NCBI GenBank assembly: GCA_947626715.1
Contig: CANQTG010000002.1
Span: 1 to 64,000 of the forward strand
Length of the DNA stretch: 64,000 nt
Direction: 5' to 3'
Origin: an uncultured Lachnospiraceae bacterium
GTDB lineage: Bacteria; Bacillota; Clostridia; Lachnospirales; Lachnospiraceae
A program made the position numbers and the translations under genes. Of the stretch, positions 59,571-64,000 are shown piece by piece (position 1 is the first letter of the stretch; each line of letters begins with the position of its first letter). The notes beneath the pieces were generated by a model, which had not been told where the DNA came from, ran no database searches, and worked only from the letters and a program-made list of their open reading frames with translations.

Positions 59571-61928
59571 ATGACATTGAGGGAATTACCGGTCGGGAAG
59601 ATGGCGACCATCACGACCGTCGGCGGCGAGGGCGCTCTGCGCCAGCATTTTCTGGATATGGGAGTGATCCCCGGTACGGATATCGTACTGGTAAAATACG
59701 CCCCGTTGGGCGATCCGATGGAATTTATGATCCACGGATACGAGCTGACGCTGCGGGTAGCAGACGCGGAAAAGATCGGGATCCAGAGGATCCGGGAGGC
59801 CGAAGGGGACGGCGGAAGAGAGAAAAAGGAACAAAGCAGGGGTATCGTGCACCCGGGACTGGGAGAAGGCGGAAAGTACCATGTTAAGGCGACTGAAAAT
59901 CCTCTGCCGGATACGGAGATCTTGAGCTTTGCGCTGGCGGGGAATCAAAACTGCGGGAAAACGACGCTCTTTAACCAGCTGACGGGCGCAAACCAGCATG
60001 TCGGGAATTTTCCGGGCGTTACGGTGGACCGGAAGGACGGCGTGATCAAAGGACATGCGAATACGCTGATCACGGATTTGCCGGGGATCTATTCCCTTTC
60101 CCCCTATTCCAATGAGGAGATCGTGACCAGAGCCTACGTCATGCGGGAGAATCCAAAGGGGATCATCAATGTTGTGGACGCTTCCAATATCGAGCGCAAC
60201 CTTTATCTGACCATGCAGCTCATGGAGCTGGATATCCCGATGGTGCTGGCGCTCAATATGATGGACGAGGTAAGAGGGAACGGCGGCTTTGTCCGTATCA
60301 ACGAGATGGAGGAAATGCTGGGCATCCCGGTGGTGCCGGTCTCCGCGGCCAAGAACGAGGGGATCGACGAGCTGGTGCGCCATGCGCTGCATGTGGCGAA
60401 ATATCAGGAGCGTCCGGGCAGGATCGACTTTTGCGGCGCGGACAGGAACGGGGGCGCGGTGCACCGCTGTCTCCATGCCATCATGCATTTGATCGAGGAT
60501 CATGCGAAGGCGGCGGGGATCCCGGTGCGCTTTGCGGCGAGCAAGCTGGCGGAGGGCGATCGGGATATCCTAGAGAGCCTTTCCTTAGATCAGAACGAAT
60601 GCGAAATGCTGGAGCATATCGTCTGCCAGATGGAAAAGGAGAGCGGAATGGATCGCGCGGCGGCCATTGCGGATATGCGGTTTTCCTTTATCCGGGAGGT
60701 ATGCGGGGCGACCGTCATAAAGCCGCGGGAGAGCAGGGAACATGCCAGAAGCGCGAAGATAGACAAGGTCCTGACAGGAAAGTATACGGCGATCCCGGCG
60801 TTTATCGCGATCATGGGGATCGTGTTCTGGCTGACCTTCAATGTGATCGGGGCATGGCTGCAGGGGCTTTTGGAGACGGGCATAGCGTGGCTGTCCGCCG
60901 TGGTGGATACGGCGCTTACGGCGTTCGGCGTCAATGAAGCGCTGCATTCCCTGATCGTTGACGGGATTTTTAACGGCGTCGGCAGCGTCCTCAGCTTCCT
61001 GCCGATCATCGTTACGCTGTTTTTCTTTTTATCGCTGTTAGAGGACAGCGGCTATATCGCGCGGGTGGCCTTTGTGATGGACAGGCTGCTCAGAAAGATC
61101 GGCCTCTCGGGAAGGAGTATCGTGCCAATGCTGATCGGGTTCGGCTGTACGGTGCCGGGCGTTATGGCGACGCGCACCCTGCCGTCCGAGCGCGACAGAA
61201 AGATGACGGTGCTGCTGACCCCGTTTATGAGCTGTACGGCAAAGGTGCCGATCTACGGTTTTTTCACGGCGGTATTTTTCCCGGAGCACGGGGCGCTCGT
61301 CATGATCGGCCTGTACCTGCTGGGAATCGTTTTAGGGATCGTCATGGCGCTGCTCTTGAAAGGGACTGTCTTTCAGGGCGAGGCGGTGCCCTTTGTCATG
61401 GAGCTTCCGAACTATCGTATGCCGGGCGCGAAGAATGTAGGACATCTTCTCTGGGACAAGGCGCGGGATTTTCTACAGCGCGCCTTTACGGTGATCTTTA
61501 TCGCGACGATCGTGATCTGGTTCCTTCAGACCTTTAACCTGCGTCTGAATCTCGTAACGGATTCACGGGAGAGTATGCTGGCGGCAGCTGCGGGCGCGAT
61601 CGCGCCGCTCTTTGCCCCGCTGGGCTTTGGGGACTGGAGGATCTCCACCGCGCTGATCACCGGATTTATGGCGAAGGAGAGCGTGGTGGCGACACTGTCG
61701 GTGCTGCTCGGCAGTACGGATATGATCGTTTCCGTCCTTACGCCGCTTTCGGCGGCGAGCCTGCTGGTATTCTGCCTGCTCTATACGCCCTGCGTGGCGG
61801 CCATTACCTCGGTAAAGCGGGAGCTTGGCGCAAAGTGGGCGCTTGGCGTGGCGGCCGGACAGTGTATGATCGCGTGGCTGGCCGCGGGGATCGTCCGGCT
61901 GATCGGGCTGGCGTTCGGTTTTTTATAA
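59571..61928 (+). CDS. feoB: Ferrous iron transporter, FeoA-FeoB fusion
   Basis: N-terminal MTLRELPVGKMATITTVGGEGALRQHFLDMGVIPG (FeoA) then LAGNQNCGKTTLFNQLTGANQHVGNFPGVTVD (FeoB G domain) and TM region. Confidence 0.95.
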   Translation: MTLRELPVGKMATITTVGGEGALRQHFLDMGVIPGTDIVLVKYAPLGDPMEFMIHGYELTLRVADAEKIGIQRIREAEGDGGREKKEQSRGIVHPGLGEGGKYHVKATENPLPDTEILSFALAGNQNCGKTTLFNQLTGANQHVGNFPGVTVDRKDGVIKGHANTLITDLPGIYSLSPYSNEEIVTRAYVMRENPKGIINVVDASNIERNLYLTMQLMELDIPMVLALNMMDEVRGNGGFVRINEMEEMLGIPVVPVSAAKNEGIDELVRHALHVAKYQERPGRIDFCGADRNGGAVHRCLHAIMHLIEDHAKAAGIPVRFAASKLAEGDRDILESLSLDQNECEMLEHIVCQMEKESGMDRAAAIADMRFSFIREVCGATVIKPRESREHARSAKIDKVLTGKYTAIPAFIAIMGIVFWLTFNVIGAWLQGLLETGIAWLSAVVDTALTAFGVNEALHSLIVDGIFNGVGSVLSFLPIIVTLFFFLSLLEDSGYIARVAFVMDRLLRKIGLSGRSIVPMLIGFGCTVPGVMATRTLPSERDRKMTVLLTPFMSCTAKVPIYGFFTAVFFPEHGALVMIGLYLLGIVLGIVMALLLKGTVFQGEAVPFVMELPNYRMPGAKNVGHLLWDKARDFLQRAFTVIFIATIVIWFLQTFNLRLNLVTDSRESMLAAAAGAIAPLFAPLGFGDWRISTALITGFMAKESVVATLSVLLGSTDMIVSVLTPLSAASLLVFCLLYTPCVAAITSVKRELGAKWALGVAAGQCMIAWLAAGIVRLIGLAFGFL

Positions 61929-62035
61929 AAAAATAAGGCGGAGCATTTCCATGCCGCCGGATTTGTGATAAGATGGATAACAAACGGATACCGGATAACA
62001 AAGGAAAAAGCATGGGAGCAGGAGGAAGTATCAAG

Positions 62036-63736
62036 ATGGAAGAAGGAAAAAAGGTGTCTTTTATCCATTCGATCTCGGCGAAAATCACGATACTGACGAT
62101 ATGTGTCGTATTGCTGTCTTCGATTGGAAGCATGACGAATGCCAGCGCAAAGGCCGAGACGCTCGTCAGGAACGTTTATTATGAGTATATGCTCAGCATT
62201 GTGGAGGCGGAGGCCGACGTGGTCAGCCAGATCACGGAAGCGACGGAGGTTACGACGGAGATCTATGCGGACGTGCTGAAGGAGGTCAAGATGGACGGTA
62301 TCGCTTCTTCGTGCGCATTTCTGGTCGATTCGGACGGGACGGTGCTCTACCATCCTGAAACGGATAAGATCGGAAAGCGGACGGAGGATACGGCGGTCTT
62401 AAATCTCGTATCGCAGCTTCAGTCGGGAAGCGTTCCAAAGGACGACGTGGTGCTGTATGAGGAACAGGGGAAAGAAAAATACGCGGGCTATGCGGTCACG
62501 GATCAGAACCAGATCGTAGTGCTGAGTGCAGATGAAAAGGAGCTGCTGCAGCCGCTGAACAAAATGCTGCGCGGAATGCTGCTGACCTCTGTGAGCAGCC
62601 TGCTTTTGTGCGTGATCATAGGATATGTCGTGAGCGTTTTCATCACCCGCCCGCTCGGCAGGGTGACGCAGATCATCGCTAAGACGGCGCGGCTGGATTT
62701 TAGGCACAATCCCGGCGCCCATGAGCTGATGAAGCGCAGGGACGAGGCGGGAGCGATGATACGCGCGGCGCACGAAATGCGGCAGAATCTGCGTAAAATG
62801 CTCAAGGATATCACCAGCGCGAGCGATCAGATCAAGGCGAACATGGACGAGCTGCAGCGGGTGACGATGGCGGTGGACAGCATGTGCTCGGACAATTCGG
62901 CGACGACGCAGGAGCTGGCGGCAGGAATGCAGGAGACGGCCGCGACGAGCGCTACCATCAATGAAAATGTAGAAGAGATCAAGAGCGGCGCGTCGGATAT
63001 TGCGGATATGTCGTCCGAAGGGGCTAAGACCTCCGAAGAGGTCATGGAGCGTGCAAAGGACATGCGGGAGCGCACGGTGGCCGCAAGCGCTAAAACGACG
63101 GAGATGTATAACAATGTCAAGAAGAAGGCGCAGCAGGCGATCGAGGATTCCAAAGCCGCGGATAAGATCAACGAACTGACGAGTACGATCATGGGGATCT
63201 CCTCTCAGACAGGGCTGCTGGCGCTGAACGCTTCCATTGAGGCGGCGCGCGCGGGAGAAGCGGGACGCGGCTTTGCCGTGGTCGCGACGGAGATCGGGAG
63301 TCTGGCCGACCAGACGACAAAGGCAGTTTCGAATATCGGCGTGATTATACAGGAGGTAAATGGCGCGGTCTCCAATATGGCGGACTGTCTGGAGGAAACG
63401 ACCGGATTTTTGGAAAATACGATCCTCAAGGAATATAAGGAATTTGAGGTAGTGAGCGAGCAGTATCAGGAGGACGCGAAGATCTTCAAAAACAGTATGG
63501 AGAGCGTACAGAGCGCGATGGACGGCCTTACCCGATCCATTGACTCGATCGCGGACGCGATGGGCGGTATCAACAATACGGTGAACGATTCTTCCGTCGG
63601 GATCACGGATATCGCGGACAAGACCTGCAACGTGGTGGAGAGCACAGGCTCGGTTCGGGATATGGTGACGCAGTGCTATAGCTGTCTGGATAATCTCAAA
63701 GAGATCGTAGAGCGCTTTACGCTGCCGGAGGCTTGA
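62036..63736 (+). CDS. Methyl-accepting chemotaxis protein
   Basis: Two [43 protein letters not shown]; start at the Met after AGGAGGAAG. Confidence 0.94.
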   Translation: MEEGKKVSFIHSISAKITILTICVVLLSSIGSMTNASAKAETLVRNVYYEYMLSIVEAEADVVSQITEATEVTTEIYADVLKEVKMDGIASSCAFLVDSDGTVLYHPETDKIGKRTEDTAVLNLVSQLQSGSVPKDDVVLYEEQGKEKYAGYAVTDQNQIVVLSADEKELLQPLNKMLRGMLLTSVSSLLLCVIIGYVVSVFITRPLGRVTQIIAKTARLDFRHNPGAHELMKRRDEAGAMIRAAHEMRQNLRKMLKDITSASDQIKANMDELQRVTMAVDSMCSDNSATTQELAAGMQETAATSATINENVEEIKSGASDIADMSSEGAKTSEEVMERAKDMRERTVAASAKTTEMYNNVKKKAQQAIEDSKAADKINELTSTIMGISSQTGLLALNASIEAARAGEAGRGFAVVATEIGSLADQTTKAVSNIGVIIQEVNGAVSNMADCLEETTGFLENTILKEYKEFEVVSEQYQEDAKIFKNSMESVQSAMDGLTRSIDSIADAMGGINNTVNDSSVGITDIADKTCNVVESTGSVRDMVTQCYSCLDNLKEIVERFTLPEA

Positions 63737-63860
63737 GAAAAGAAGGAGTCTGCTTCAGGGCTTTCCCATATGGGATAAGCTCTGCGGCAGCTCCTGTTTT
63801 TTTCTTTTTCTTGCTCTTTTTTAGCGGTCTTTCTTTTTTCTGATCTTTTTTTGGGGGGGG

Positions 63861-64000
63861 CTATGGGAGGCCAGTGCTGTGACAAAGTTGTCGGCATCGA
63901 CCCTTGCTGATAAGATGATACGGTAGCTTTGGGAGATATGTGTTGCGACGGAGTTGTCGGCTTCGCCTTTGCTGATAAAACGATACGGCGGCTATGGGAG
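63861..64000. repeat. 65/66-bp tandem repeat running off the window edge
   Basis: CTATGGGAG...GTTGTCGGC(A/T)TCG...CTTGCTGATAA.A.GATACGG.(A/G)G; unit starts 63861, 63927 and 63992. Confidence 0.9.

Overview
The window is 64 kb of chromosome from a Gram-positive, Lachnospiraceae/Clostridia-like bacterium (assignment by inference from protein style). It is mostly sugar-uptake and signalling operons on the + strand. No rRNA, CRISPR array, prophage or intact IS element is visible. The main theme is three separate 'binding protein + histidine kinase + response regulator' sensory sets, each beside its own ABC importer: (i) 7576-16982, a ChvE/MmsAB-type monosaccharide transporter with a membrane-anchored sensor binding protein, a LytS-type kinase, a YesN/AraC regulator and an extra binding lipoprotein; (ii) 17232-26344, an RbsBAC-like transporter with a paralogous sensor binding protein, a NarL-type kinase and regulator, a second solute-binding protein and a PfkB kinase; (iii) 49583-58275, an HptA/HptS/HptR-like set with an AfuABC/Fbp-like importer. 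Other content: a eukaryotic-type HisA, an M23-like protein plus bactofilin, a cold-shock gene, a sugar ABC transporter without its own ATPase plus AraC and GH3, a LytTR/GHKL cassette between direct repeats, a PcrA-like helicase, a PocR hybrid kinase with a dual-receiver partner, a ComEC-like MBL lipoprotein, a G8-tract-split methyltransferase, a FeoA-FeoB fusion, a chemotaxis receptor and one tRNA. Sequence-level highlights: a 72-bp near-identical direct repeat around a 3.4-kb LytTR cassette, with the left copy lacking the outer arm of the terminator; the G8 frameshift tract; an 82-bp tandem repeat; a 65/66-bp tandem repeat at the window end; a 7 x 15-bp array abutting a promoter; a 54-bp hairpin-bearing dispersed repeat in opposite orientations; a ferritin-like protein with three helix-pair motifs; and an ABC ATPase with a large insertion before its signature motif. 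All family calls were made by eye with no database search.
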